DNA of 64,000 nucleotides from JANQOZ01 sp045106555. GTDB taxonomy: Bacteria; Pseudomonadota; Gammaproteobacteria; Xanthomonadales; SZUA-38. The notes under the pieces are model-generated. The model worked only from the letters and a program-made list of their open reading frames with translations, did not search any database and was not told where the DNA came from. Shown piece after piece: positions 34,859 to 43,992 of the stretch; position 1 is the first letter of the stretch, and each line of letters begins with the position of its first letter. Where the stretch lies: positions 1 to 64,000 of the forward strand of contig JBGCET010000017.1 in NCBI GenBank assembly GCA_045106555.1, given 5' to 3'. A program made the position numbers and the translations under genes.

Positions 34859-35428
34859 TTAGTCCTGACCTGGGGTCAAGTTAGTCCAGCCCTCTGGAGG
34901 AGTTTTTCCGGGGTGAACCGTTTCGCATTCAGGGCAGCGTCGTGCAGATTCACTGGCGTAAAAACCGTTGAACACCGGCGGCAGATCGTCGACTAACGAT
35001 TTCAGCAATACCTCAGCCCGATGCACCAGGGTGCCGCACTCAAAGCAGTACCATTCAAACGCGTCGACGGCACCCTCCGGGCGTTTAGGCTCGATCACCA
35101 GCCCTACGCTGCCAGGCTGTGGCCTTTGGGGTGAATGGCGCACGTGTTTAGGCAGAAAAAAGACGTCACCCTCGCAGATAGGCACATCGTAAAACTCACT
35201 GTTGTCGTAAATCTTCAGCAACATGTCACCAGTGAGCTGATAGAAAAACTCCTCCACCGGGTCGTCATGAAAATCCGTTCGCTGATTTGGACCGCCAACC
35301 ACCGTCACCATCATATCGGTGCCTTCCCATACCTGCTTGTTACCCACGGGGGGCTTGAGCAAATGGGCGTGATCATCAATCCACTGACGAAAATTAAATG
35401 CACTAAGGGGTGTTTTCATGGATGCCAT
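34859..35428 (-). CDS. haaO: 3-hydroxyanthranilate 3,4-dioxygenase
   Basis: Cupin iron dioxygenase that opens the 3-hydroxyanthranilate ring to the compound that cyclises to quinolinate. 189 residues. Metal ligands lie in FHDDPVEEFFYQLTGDM and the downstream HVRHSPQR. The C-terminal rubredoxin-like site has two CxxC pairs (WYCFECGTL and ARRCPECETVHPG), as in the bacterial long form. Start ATG 35428; MKTPLS at 35419 is equally possible. First gene of haaO-kynU-kmo-kynA. Confidence 0.95.
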   Translation of the reverse strand: MASMKTPLSAFNFRQWIDDHAHLLKPPVGNKQVWEGTDMMVTVVGGPNQRTDFHDDPVEEFFYQLTGDMLLKIYDNSEFYDVPICEGDVFFLPKHVRHSPQRPQPGSVGLVIEPKRPEGAVDAFEWYCFECGTLVHRAEVLLKSLVDDLPPVFNGFYASESARRCPECETVHPGKTPPEGWTNLTPGQD

Positions 35429-35472
35429 AGGACTCTTTGGGCGACCTTGTTGGCCAATGATACCGGGAACTG

Positions 35473-35498
35473 ATTGCTGACAGGGAGCAATTGCTGAC
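35473..35498. promoter_or_regulatory. Repeat/palindrome in the haaO-panB divergent gap
   Basis: attgctgac occurs at 35473-35481 and again at 35490-35498. The second copy overlaps the 10-bp palindrome AGCAATTGCT (35486-35495). The site sits between divergent promoters, about 45 bp upstream of haaO and 78 bp upstream of panB. Operator-like, regulator unknown. Confidence 0.3.
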
Positions 35499-35575
35499 CT
35501 TACACCGTTGCATGGCGTCTGTGATCAAGCCACTATCAGTACAGATTGATCCTTTAACTTCCAGGAATTGCTCCC

Positions 35576-36397
35576 ATGTCCAGCCAACCTGCCGCAACAG
35601 CACGCAAGCCTGTCACCATCAACACCCTCCTGAACATGAAAGGCAAAGAGCGATTTTCCAGTCTCACCGCGTACGGCTACAGCGAGTCTTATGCGGTCAG
35701 TGATGCTGGTGTTGAGGTGATCTTGATTGGCGACTCCTTAGGCATGGTTATTCAGGGGCACGACAACTCATTGCCCGTAACCATCGCAGATGTGGCCTAT
35801 CATATTCGCTGCGTCAAGCGCGGCAACCGGGGCTCTCTGCTAATGGGGGACCTGCCGTTTATGACCTTCTACTCTGAACAGGTAACGCTGGAAAGCGCAG
35901 CCACCCTGATGCGTGAAGGCGCCCAGATTGTGAAGCTTGAGGGCGGTGCCTGGTTGGCGGAAACCACTCGACTACTTACCCAACGAGGCATTCCCGTGTG
36001 CTGCCACATGGGCCTGATGCCCCAATCGGTGAATCACCTGGGAGGTTTTCGGGTGCAGGGCCGCGACCCGGATAAAGCCCAATCGATCATTGACGAAGCG
36101 TTGGTGTTGCAGGATGCCGGGGCCAGCATCATTTTGCTGGAGTGTGTACCGGCCGAGCTGGGCGCCAGGGTTACCCAGGCCCTGGATATTCCCGTCATTG
36201 GTATCGGCGCAGGACCGGAGACTGACGGTCAAATTATGGTGCTGCATGATCTGCTCGGGCTTTACCCCGGTCGCCCGGCGAAATTTGTGAAGAACTTCCT
36301 GGCTGAGCATGGCGACGGCATTCAGGGCGCCATTGCCCGCTATGCGGCGTCGGTGAGAGACGGTTCGTTTCCGGCCCAAGAGCATTGCTATCAATGA
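35576..36397 (+). CDS. panB: 3-methyl-2-oxobutanoate hydroxymethyltransferase PanB
   Basis: First committed step of pantothenate synthesis, making ketopantoate from 2-oxoisovalerate and 5,10-methylene-THF. 273 residues. Blocks: VILIGDSLGMVIQGHDNSL, LLMGDLPFMTFY, IVKLEGGAWLAET, CCHMGLMPQSVNHLGGFRVQ, LLECVPAELGARVTQALDI and IGIGAGPETDGQIMVLHD. Start ATG 35576, preceded by aggaa. Normally panC follows. Here the stop overlaps an amidohydrolase-like lipoprotein by 4 bp and no panC is in the window. Confidence 0.96.
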   Translation: MSSQPAATARKPVTINTLLNMKGKERFSSLTAYGYSESYAVSDAGVEVILIGDSLGMVIQGHDNSLPVTIADVAYHIRCVKRGNRGSLLMGDLPFMTFYSEQVTLESAATLMREGAQIVKLEGGAWLAETTRLLTQRGIPVCCHMGLMPQSVNHLGGFRVQGRDPDKAQSIIDEALVLQDAGASIILLECVPAELGARVTQALDIPVIGIGAGPETDGQIMVLHDLLGLYPGRPAKFVKNFLAEHGDGIQGAIARYAASVRDGSFPAQEHCYQ

Positions 36398-38091
36398 GCT
36401 TGGCCAACGTTCTGCGCTGGGCTCTTTACCTGACGCTGTTGGTTCTGGCGGGATGCGCGAACCAGCCTCAACCCACTTTCGACACCATAATTAGCGGCGG
36501 GCTGGTGTATGACGGCACCGGCTCTGAGCCAAAGGCGCTGGACATTGGCATCGTTGATGATCGCATAGTGGCGATGGGCCAACTGGACCACAATCACGCC
36601 ACAACCGTCGTAGAGGCGGATGGTCAGGCGGTCGCTCCGGGCTTCATCAACATGCTGAGCTGGGCCACCGACACACTGCTGCACGACGGCCGCGGACTAT
36701 CGGACATCCACCAGGGCGTCACCCTAGAAGTAATGGGTGAAGGCTGGTCTATGGGGCCATGGAACTCGTCCATGAAAGAACAGGATCTGGCTCAGCAGGG
36801 GGACATTCGGTACGACATCGAATGGACCAGTCTGGGTGAATACCTGGAACACCTCGAACGCCGCGGCGTCTCTCCCAATATCGCCTCGTTTGTCGGCGCC
36901 ACCACGGTACGCATTCATGAACTGGGTGAACAGGACCGTGCGCCAACGCCGGACGAGCTGGAGCGAATGCGCAAACTGGTTCGCACTGCGATGGAAGAAG
37001 GTGCCATGGGCGTTGGATCATCGTTAATTTACGCGCCGGCATTTTATGCCTCTACTGAAGAGCTGATCGCCCTGGTCGACGTTGCGGAGGACTTAGGCGG
37101 ATCGTACATCAGCCACATCCGATCTGAAGGTAATCAATTGCTGCAGGCAATGGACGAAGTGTTGGACATTGCCAAGGCCACCGGCGCTGCGGTGGAGATC
37201 TATCATCTCAAAGCGGCAGGCAAAGAAAACTGGCCCAAGATGGATCGAGCGATCGCAAAGATTGAGTCGGCGCGGGCGGCGGGCATCGACATGCGGGCGA
37301 ATATGTATACGTACCCGGCCGGCGCCACAGGCTTAGACGCAGCCATGCCGCCCTGGGTGCAGGAAGGGGGCCTGGATGCCTGGGTTCAGCGGCTCAAAGA
37401 CCCGGCCATTCGGGCCAGGCTACGACAGGAAATTGAAACCCCCACCGATGACTGGGAAAACCTTTACCTGGCCGCCGGCGACCCCAGCAAGTTGCTGCTG
37501 ATTGGTTTTCGCAGTGACGCCCTGAAACCCCTAACTGGCAAAACGCTGGCGGAGGTGGCGGCTCAACGCGGCACCAGCGCCGCAGACACCATGATGGACC
37601 TGGTTATCGAGGACAACAGTCGCGTCGGTACGGTGTACTTCTTGATGTCTGAGGAAAACGTCGCGAAGCAGGTGGCACTACCCTGGATGAGCTTTGGCTC
37701 AGACGGCGGCGCCATGGCACCGCAAGGCGTGTTTCTGCGCTCCAGCACCCACCCCCGCGCCTACGGAAACTTTGTTCGGGTATTGGGAAAATACGCTAGG
37801 GACGAGGGCGTGATCAGTTTGACTGAGGCAGTGCGAAAGCTCACCTCGCTGCCGGCGAAGCATCTGAAAATACGCCAGCGCGGCGAACTCAAAGTGGGCA
37901 ACTTTGCCGACATCGTGGTGTTTGACCCGGAGACCGTCACCGATCGCGCGACCTTTGTTGAGCCCCACCGCCTGGCAACCGGCGTCACCCATGTTTGGGT
38001 CAACGGCGAACGCGTGCTGGAGGACGGCGAACATACCGGCGCGACGCCGGGAAGAGTAGTACGAGGACCCGGCTGGGTTGGCTGGCAGTAA
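36394..38091 (+). CDS. Amidohydrolase-family lipoprotein (N-acyl-D-amino-acid deacylase-like)
   Basis: 565 residues from the ATG at 36394, in an ATGA overlap with panB. Lipobox LAGC after a hydrophobic stretch (WALYLTLLVLAGC) predicts a lipoprotein. The fold is D-aminoacylase/N-acyl-D-amino-acid amidohydrolase: ISGGLVYDGTGSEP, SYISHIRSEG, VEIYHLKAAG, FGSDGGAMAPQG and KVGNFADIVVFDPETV. Odd point: the first metal motif after APGF normally reads D-x-H-x-H; here it is NMLSWATDTLL, so that histidine pair is missing. Later histidines and the catalytic-type aspartate in SFGSDGG remain. It may act on modified amino acids or peptidoglycan fragments, or be catalytically altered. Confidence 0.78.
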   Translation: MSLANVLRWALYLTLLVLAGCANQPQPTFDTIISGGLVYDGTGSEPKALDIGIVDDRIVAMGQLDHNHATTVVEADGQAVAPGFINMLSWATDTLLHDGRGLSDIHQGVTLEVMGEGWSMGPWNSSMKEQDLAQQGDIRYDIEWTSLGEYLEHLERRGVSPNIASFVGATTVRIHELGEQDRAPTPDELERMRKLVRTAMEEGAMGVGSSLIYAPAFYASTEELIALVDVAEDLGGSYISHIRSEGNQLLQAMDEVLDIAKATGAAVEIYHLKAAGKENWPKMDRAIAKIESARAAGIDMRANMYTYPAGATGLDAAMPPWVQEGGLDAWVQRLKDPAIRARLRQEIETPTDDWENLYLAAGDPSKLLLIGFRSDALKPLTGKTLAEVAAQRGTSAADTMMDLVIEDNSRVGTVYFLMSEENVAKQVALPWMSFGSDGGAMAPQGVFLRSSTHPRAYGNFVRVLGKYARDEGVISLTEAVRKLTSLPAKHLKIRQRGELKVGNFADIVVFDPETVTDRATFVEPHRLATGVTHVWVNGERVLEDGEHTGATPGRVVRGPGWVGWQ

Positions 38092-38127
38092 ACGCTGAGC
38101 AAACGATTCCATTGAGAGCCAGAGAAA

Positions 38128-38706
38128 ATGAGAGAAGTCATTTACTACGTTGCGACCAGTTTGGATGGTTTCATCGCACGAGCAGACGGCTCGTTGGACG
38201 GCTTCACGTGGGGTGATGAATTCGGCGCGCATCTGCTAGAGAAATACCCAGAAACGCTTCCACCACCTCTGCGCGGCGGTGATCCGACACGATCGGACAA
38301 CCAATGTTTCGATTCCGTTCTTATGGGACGCAAGACCTACGAAGTAGGCCTGCAGGAAGGCATAAACTCTCCCTACCCGACATTGGATCAAATCGTATTT
38401 TCTCGCACTCTGGATACGGCTTCAGACAGCCCTATCCAGCTCGTGCGCGGCGGCGCGGCCAACACCGTCAGAGCGTTAAAAAAGGAAGCGGGAAAAGCCA
38501 TTTGGTTGTGTGGCGGCGGAGAGCTTGGCGGGCTACTTTTCGGCGAGAAGCTCATTGATCGCCTTATCCTGAAAGTCAATCCAGTGCTATTTGGCACCGG
38601 TGTTCCGTTGCTCAACGCTCCAATGGACCAAGCGAATCTCGTGTTACAGGATCACCATGCGTTCCAGAGTGGTCATATGATTTTGCATTACCGCGTGAAT
38701 CGATAG
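38128..38706 (+). CDS. DHFR-fold (RibD C-terminal-like) protein
   Basis: 192 residues in the dihydrofolate reductase/RibD-C superfamily of small oxidoreductases with unknown substrate (YwjB/YyaP type). Blocks: REVIYYVATSLDGFIARADG, SVLMGRKTYEV, QIVFSRTLD, IWLCGGGELGGLLFGEKLID and NPVLFGTGVPLL. Folate biosynthesis is not implied. It is 36 bp after the lipoprotein gene and precedes a non-coding gap. Confidence 0.82.
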   Translation: MREVIYYVATSLDGFIARADGSLDGFTWGDEFGAHLLEKYPETLPPPLRGGDPTRSDNQCFDSVLMGRKTYEVGLQEGINSPYPTLDQIVFSRTLDTASDSPIQLVRGGAANTVRALKKEAGKAIWLCGGGELGGLLFGEKLIDRLILKVNPVLFGTGVPLLNAPMDQANLVLQDHHAFQSGHMILHYRVNR

Positions 38707-39150
38707 ATTTACTCGTCTGATGCTGACTTGGTCCATGAGATCAGACGGTAGGGGTCATCCCCCCATCGAGCAGGACAAAGGCCTTGCCGTCAGTACTTTA
38801 TGGTGCTGCAAAAAATCGATTTTGGGATGTGGCGGCGAAAGACCTGACCCCGATTTCCTGACCCCGATTTCCTTTCTTGAATGTGGCGGCGTAAGACACG
38901 GTCACGATGTCGGTTGAAAGTGGCTCGAAAAGAAATGGCCCCGATTGGGATCAGGTATTTCATAGCGAACTACCGTTACAGCTCATCAGCGCAAACGCGA
39001 GCGGCTGTCAATTGATGCCACGGACGAAATCGTTTCACACGTCTTCCCTGCTGATACAATCTAGCGAGCCCACGTTGGCCGAAGCAACTGTTAAAAGCTC
39101 TCCGAAAAAAGGAACTTCCCTCAGAATGTTGATACCCACTGGATGGCGCT
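38707..39150. other. 444-bp gap without a supported gene, containing degenerate repeats
   Basis: Between the DHFR-fold gene and the winged-helix/TPR gene. A possible 86-codon frame at 38907-39167 has no recognisable protein character and overlaps the next gene's start. The gap holds a weak hairpin just after the DHFR-fold stop (cgtctgat/atcagacg) and a cluster of short direct repeats at 38827-38897. Confidence 0.7.
38827..38897. repeat. Short degenerate direct-repeat cluster
   Basis: Two tandem copies of cctgaccccgattt (38843-38856, 38857-38870), flanked by atgtggcggcgaaagac (38827-38843) and its near copy atgtggcggcgtaagac (38881-38897, one mismatch). I have a recollection of 'gacctgaccccgattt' strings near REP-associated or IS200-like transposases, but cannot confirm it; no transposase is present. 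Confidence 0.75.
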
Positions 39151-41487
39151 TTGAGCGAAAAGACTGACACGGTAAATCTCCGCTTCGGACCCAACCTGCT
39201 GGATCTTGCATCGCGGCAACTCCTGCGAGACGGCGAGGCGCTGCCGATTCAGCCTCGGGTATTTAACCTGCTCACCTTTCTGGCGCAAAACGCCCACCGC
39301 GCGGTCGATAAAGACGAGTTGCAGGACGTGATCTGGCCAGGCCAGGTGATCACGGAAGCGGCCCTTGCCCGTGCTGTAATGAAGGCGCGCAAGGCGGTTA
39401 ACGACGATGCCACCCGCCAAGCGGTCATCAAGACGGTGCATGGTCATGGCTACCACTTTGTTGCCAACGTAGAACTCGAGCCAGCAGCGTCTGACGCCTC
39501 ATTATCAGCCCCCTTGGCAGTATCTGGGACCTCAATACCGGCGGCGGAGGCAGCGCCATCAATGCGCCGTGGTGTTGGGCTCGTCGCCACAGCGGCGGTA
39601 GCTGTCTTGGTTGCGACCGGGTTGTGGCGGGTGTTCTCGCCTATCGACAGCGTGAACCAGGCGCCCGACATCGATGAGACGGCGCAATCGATCCCAGTCA
39701 CCCTTGATCGTCAATCCATTGCCGTGCTGCCGTTCGCCAATCGCTCGGACCTTACTCAGGATCAGTACTTTGCCGACGGTATCCAGGACGACCTGCTGAC
39801 CCTATTGTCAAAAGTGGGTTCACTAAAGGTTATCTCGCGAACCTCGATGATGCGCTATCGGGATGACGAACGCTCAATTCCCGAAATTGCAAAAGCGCTT
39901 GGGGTCGCCAATATTCTGGAGGGCGGCATCCAGCGCTCTGCCGGTCAGGTACGGGTCAATGTCCAGCTCATCGACGCCAACACAGACCAACACATTTGGG
40001 CCGAAACCTTCGACCGCAAACTGAATGCCGAAAACCTGTTTGCAATCCAAAGCGAAATCTCCCATCACATTGTGGACTCGTTGCAGGCGGCAATGGATGA
40101 CCACGCCAGTCAAACCCTCAACGCTCCTCCGACCGACAATCTGGACGCTTATGCGGCTTTTGTTCAAGGTCGCCAGGCACTGGCACGCCGTACAAAAAAG
40201 TCGCTAAGTGAGGCCCGGACACACTTCGAACAAGCCGTCGAGCTGGATCCTGCCTACACCCTCGCTTATGTCGGGGTGGCCGATACTCTTAACCTCCTGA
40301 GCACTTACGGCACAGCAAGCCAGGCTGGCCTCTGGCCCCGCCGCCAATCCATGATTGATCGGGCGCTGGAGCTCAACCCGCAGTCCGGTGAGGCCTGGAC
40401 GGCGTTGGCGGCACTGCGAGTCGATCAAGACCGGTCGGAGGAGGCAGAGCGCCATTTCCGGCAGGCAATTCAGTACAGTCCCAACTACGCGACGGCCTAT
40501 CATTGGTACGCCTACCTGCTGGAGAATGCGGGCCGAGCCGAAGAGGCGCTCCCGTTGATCCGTCGAGCGTTGGAGCTCGATCCCATGGCGTCGATCCTAA
40601 CGGTTCAATACGCGCGAGTGCTCTGGAAGCTGGGCCGGGTCGAGGGCGCAAACGCGGCTCTGCTCGAAGGACTGCGTCGCGACCCCCAGTTTTTGAGTTT
40701 TTACCTAAACATGGCCAACAACCTGCGCGAAATGGGAGACCTTGCTGTGTCAATGCAATGGATCCAGGCTGGCCTGAAGCTGGACCCAACGCTATTCCCA
40801 CTGCAGATCATGGCGTGCAAGCGCCACCTGGATTTTGATGATGAGGCCGCTGCCGTGCAATGCTTCGATCAAATTGAGGAGACGTTCCCCGAAGCCTCTA
40901 TTGGCGGCCGCCTGGAACTGCACGAATTTCGTGGCAACTTCGACCTGGCGCTGGAGGAAGCTCAGGCACTGGAGTCCCGCTGGCCCATGCCTTTTGCAAG
41001 ACTGACCGTCGGCCGCAACCTACTTCATGCCGGATACTACCAGGAGGTTGTAACGCTACTCGATCAACATTGGCCAGAATTGCTGACCGGCAACAGTCCG
41101 TCCCCCACCAACCTTGATCAGCTTCAGGCTGCGGTGTTGGCGGGCCGAGCCTACTGGTATCTGGGAGAGAAGGAGCGCGCCAACGACGTTCTAGACCAAG
41201 CGCTCGCCTATATGACCACGCTGCCCCGAGTCCGGGGTGACGGGTATGGCGAGCTGGATGTCACGATTCACGTGCTGCGCGGCGAACACGTGCAGGCTAT
41301 CACTGCGCTGCAAGACGCTGTGGATGCCGGCTGGCGAGACAACTGGTGGCGACTGCGCTACCCGTCTTACCGTGTCATGGACGACTCGCCGCAATGGCGA
41401 ACCATCGTTGCTGAACTTGAAGCGGGTGCAGCTAGATCACGAGAGCAATACGTGGAGCTGAAAAACGAAGGGGCTTCGCTGTTCTGA
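39151..41487 (+). CDS. CadC-type winged-helix transmembrane regulator with TPR domain
   Basis: 778 residues, TTG start (no better start in frame). The N-terminal OmpR/CadC winged helix covers ~10-110 (LRFGPNLLDLASRQLLRDGE, QPRVFNLLTFLAQNAHRAVD, TVHGHGYHFVANVE). One TM helix lies around residues 145-163 (GLVATAAVAVLVATGLWRVF). A FlgO/adenylate-cyclase-associated domain follows at ~190-310 (IAVLPFANRSDLTQDQYFAD, NILEGGIQRSAGQVRVNVQL). The rest is TPR (YTLAYVGVADTLNLLST, PNYATAYHWYAYLLENAGRA). It should sense at the membrane or periplasm and bind DNA directly. Targets unknown; neighbouring genes are metabolic. Confidence 0.85.
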   Translation: MSEKTDTVNLRFGPNLLDLASRQLLRDGEALPIQPRVFNLLTFLAQNAHRAVDKDELQDVIWPGQVITEAALARAVMKARKAVNDDATRQAVIKTVHGHGYHFVANVELEPAASDASLSAPLAVSGTSIPAAEAAPSMRRGVGLVATAAVAVLVATGLWRVFSPIDSVNQAPDIDETAQSIPVTLDRQSIAVLPFANRSDLTQDQYFADGIQDDLLTLLSKVGSLKVISRTSMMRYRDDERSIPEIAKALGVANILEGGIQRSAGQVRVNVQLIDANTDQHIWAETFDRKLNAENLFAIQSEISHHIVDSLQAAMDDHASQTLNAPPTDNLDAYAAFVQGRQALARRTKKSLSEARTHFEQAVELDPAYTLAYVGVADTLNLLSTYGTASQAGLWPRRQSMIDRALELNPQSGEAWTALAALRVDQDRSEEAERHFRQAIQYSPNYATAYHWYAYLLENAGRAEEALPLIRRALELDPMASILTVQYARVLWKLGRVEGANAALLEGLRRDPQFLSFYLNMANNLREMGDLAVSMQWIQAGLKLDPTLFPLQIMACKRHLDFDDEAAAVQCFDQIEETFPEASIGGRLELHEFRGNFDLALEEAQALESRWPMPFARLTVGRNLLHAGYYQEVVTLLDQHWPELLTGNSPSPTNLDQLQAAVLAGRAYWYLGEKERANDVLDQALAYMTTLPRVRGDGYGELDVTIHVLRGEHVQAITALQDAVDAGWRDNWWRLRYPSYRVMDDSPQWRTIVAELEAGAARSREQYVELKNEGASLF

Positions 41488-41490
41488 TCC

Positions 41491-43296
41491 TCAGATCGGC
41501 GACCCGCCGGACTCGGCATCGGTAGCTCTTTCGCGAAACGCCGCAAACAGCTCCCGTCCCATGCCGAAAGTTTCCTTAGCAGCCGCCAATACAGGTTTAC
41601 GGGCTGCCAATTTGTCGGTCTCTATCAGAACCTCCAGCACACCGGATTCGCCATCCAGACGAACCACGTCACCATCGCGCAATCGGCCAATATTGCCGTC
41701 GCAAACCGCCTCGGGGTGCACGTGAATAGCCGCCGGCACTTTGCCCGACGCGCCCGACATTCGGCCGTCGGTCACCAACGCCACTTTGAAGCCCCGGTCC
41801 TGCAGCACGCCCAGAATGGGGGTTAGCTTGTGCAACTCCGGCATGCCGTTAGATCGCGGGCCTTGATGGGTAACCACGACCACCACATCGCGCTCCAGTT
41901 CACCGGCGTCGAACGCGGCAACCACCTCAGTCTGGTCTTGAAACACTCTCACTGGCGCCTCAATCACTCGATGTTCCGGCTTCACTGCGGACACCTTAAT
42001 CGCGCCCCGACCGATATTGCCTCGCAGCACCACCATACCTCCGCTCGTGTCGAACGGGTCTTTACAGCCGCGTAAGATCTCCGTGTCGTGACTGGTGCTG
42101 GCACCGTCTTTCCACACCACGCAGTCGCCGTCCAAAAAGGCTTCTTGGCGATAGCGGTGTAAACCTTTTCCGGCAACCGTCTCCACATCATCGTGCAGCA
42201 ATCCGGCATCCAGCAATTCACTGATCATGAATTGAACGCCTCCTGCGGCATGAAAGTGGTTCACGTCGGCCTGGCCGTTGGGATACACCCGCGCCAGCAA
42301 CGGCACGGCGGCGGACAGAGCATCAAAATCATCCCAATCAATTACAATCCCAGCCGCCTTGCCGATAGCCACCAGGTGAATGAGATGATTGGTGCTGCCG
42401 CCTGATGCCAGCAACCCAACGATGGCGTTTATCAGAGACTTTTCGCTCACCACGTGGGCCAGCCTCTGAGGGCTTTCGCCATTGGCGCTGATGTTCACTG
42501 CCCGTGCTGTAGCGGCGCGAGTCAAGGCTTCACGAAGCTCCGTTGCCGGATTCACAAACGATGAGCCCGGCAGCTGCAACCCCATAAACTCCATCATCAG
42601 CTGGTTGGTATTGGCGGTGCCGTAAAAGGTACAGGTGCCCGGTGAATGGTAAGACGCGGACTCCGACTTCAACAGCTCCTCGCGACTGACTTTTCCTTCG
42701 GCGTAGAGCTGACGCACTCGCGCCTTCTCCGCGTTGGGTATGCCGCTGGGCATGGGCCCGGCAGGGATAAGCATCAACGGCAGATGGCCAAACGCTAACG
42801 AGCCAATCAGCAGCCCCGGTACAATTTTGTCGCAGATACCCAGAGCGACAACCGCGTCGAACATGTTATGACTCAAGGACACCGCTGTTGCCATCGCGAT
42901 CACATCGCGACTAAATAACGACAGCTCCATTCCTGGCTGGCCTTGGGTCACGCCGTCACACATGGCGGGAACGCCGCCCGCCACCTGGGCTACGCCGCCG
43001 GCCTGCCAGGCAGCCGACTTTATGACGTCGGGGTAACGGCCGTAAGGCTGATGGGCTGACAACATGTCATTGAAGGCGGTGATGATGCCGACGTTGGCAC
43101 GCCGAACTGACGACAAGGCCTCTTTGGTCGAAGCCTCTTCAGCCGCAATGCCGTGGGCCAAATTGCCGCAGGATAAACTGCCGCGACTACTGCCCTTGTC
43201 AGCCGCCACCTGCATCCGCTGCAGATAGTCAGCGCGGGTGCCAGCGCTGCGAGTGCTAACGCGCTCAGTTACACGTTCAAGCGTTTGATGGATCAT
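41491..43296 (-). CDS. edd: Phosphogluconate dehydratase
   Basis: Entner-Doudoroff enzyme making 2-keto-3-deoxy-6-phosphogluconate from 6-phosphogluconate. 601 residues, IlvD/Edd family. Fe-S ligands lie in VPAMCDGVTQGQPGMELSL and VALGICDKIVPGLLIGSL, with a third in PGTCTFYGTANTNQ. Further blocks are GLLASGGSTNHLIHLVAI and VTDGRMSGASGKVPAAIHV. It lies 30 bp after pgl. Convergent with the CadC-TPR gene (3 bp apart). No eda neighbour. Confidence 0.96.
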   Translation of the reverse strand: MIHQTLERVTERVSTRSAGTRADYLQRMQVAADKGSSRGSLSCGNLAHGIAAEEASTKEALSSVRRANVGIITAFNDMLSAHQPYGRYPDVIKSAAWQAGGVAQVAGGVPAMCDGVTQGQPGMELSLFSRDVIAMATAVSLSHNMFDAVVALGICDKIVPGLLIGSLAFGHLPLMLIPAGPMPSGIPNAEKARVRQLYAEGKVSREELLKSESASYHSPGTCTFYGTANTNQLMMEFMGLQLPGSSFVNPATELREALTRAATARAVNISANGESPQRLAHVVSEKSLINAIVGLLASGGSTNHLIHLVAIGKAAGIVIDWDDFDALSAAVPLLARVYPNGQADVNHFHAAGGVQFMISELLDAGLLHDDVETVAGKGLHRYRQEAFLDGDCVVWKDGASTSHDTEILRGCKDPFDTSGGMVVLRGNIGRGAIKVSAVKPEHRVIEAPVRVFQDQTEVVAAFDAGELERDVVVVVTHQGPRSNGMPELHKLTPILGVLQDRGFKVALVTDGRMSGASGKVPAAIHVHPEAVCDGNIGRLRDGDVVRLDGESGVLEVLIETDKLAARKPVLAAAKETFGMGRELFAAFRERATDAESGGSPI

Positions 43297-43326
43297 AGCT
43301 TCAAACCCTGGTCTCTAAGATGGTAT

Positions 43327-43992
43327 TTACGCCGACCAATAAACATCGACAGGTGCTCGTTGCTGATGAAGCACCGCCCGGACGGGCAACTGCTCGGTTG
43401 GGCCAGGTAACATCGCCCGGTTCAGAACGGCGCGCTTGTCCTCGCCGAAAATCAACAGACTGATGCGCCGGCTGTCCAACAATTTGCCAGCCGTCAAAGT
43501 AATCCGTTGGTGCTCCGAATCCGGCGGCGACATATCCACCATGGAGTCGCCGCTTTGCAGCGCCTCGGCCAGCTGAGGCGCGGTGGGAAACAGCGACGCG
43601 GTGTGACCGTCTGCACCCATGCCCAACATCGTGTGCACTGTGGGGGCCGGCAGCTCGGTAAGGTGCTGCTCGGCACCCTCCCGTTGAAGGTCGAAAAGTT
43701 TCGCGCGAGCGGCACGATCAACGGCCAGCTCACGGCGAATCATACCCAGGTTGCTGGCCGGGTCTGCGGCATCCACCTTTCGCTCATCGCTGGGCAGTAC
43801 ATGGATGCGAGCCCAGGGCAGTGGCGTTTTTGCCAGGGTGCTAAACACCTGCAGCGGCGAGGTACCGCCACTAACGATCAGCGTCGCGGCATCGTTGGAC
43901 AGCAGATGCTGGCGTAGTTGTCGAGTGATGGACTGCGCCAGCGCCACGCTCGCCTCGGATCTAGAGGCAAATTGATGCAAGCTAACGGGCAT
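43327..43992 (-). CDS. pgl: 6-phosphogluconolactonase
   Basis: 221 residues from the ATG at 43992; the frame is open further upstream but is then zwf shadow. SugarP-isomerase fold: AATLIVSGGTSPLQVFSTL, HVLPSDERKVDAADPASNLG, HTMLGMGADGHTASLFPTAP. Hydrolyses 6-phosphogluconolactone between Zwf and Edd. The start lies 11 bp inside the zwf 3' end. Confidence 0.94.
   Translation of the reverse strand: MPVSLHQFASRSEASVALAQSITRQLRQHLLSNDAATLIVSGGTSPLQVFSTLAKTPLPWARIHVLPSDERKVDAADPASNLGMIRRELAVDRAARAKLFDLQREGAEQHLTELPAPTVHTMLGMGADGHTASLFPTAPQLAEALQSGDSMVDMSPPDSEHQRITLTAGKLLDSRRISLLIFGEDKRAVLNRAMLPGPTEQLPVRAVLHQQRAPVDVYWSA

Noticed and set aside
38907..39167. 86-residue open frame in the 38.7-39.15 kb gap
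   Set aside because: No recognisable domain and it overlaps the start of the CadC-TPR gene in another frame.
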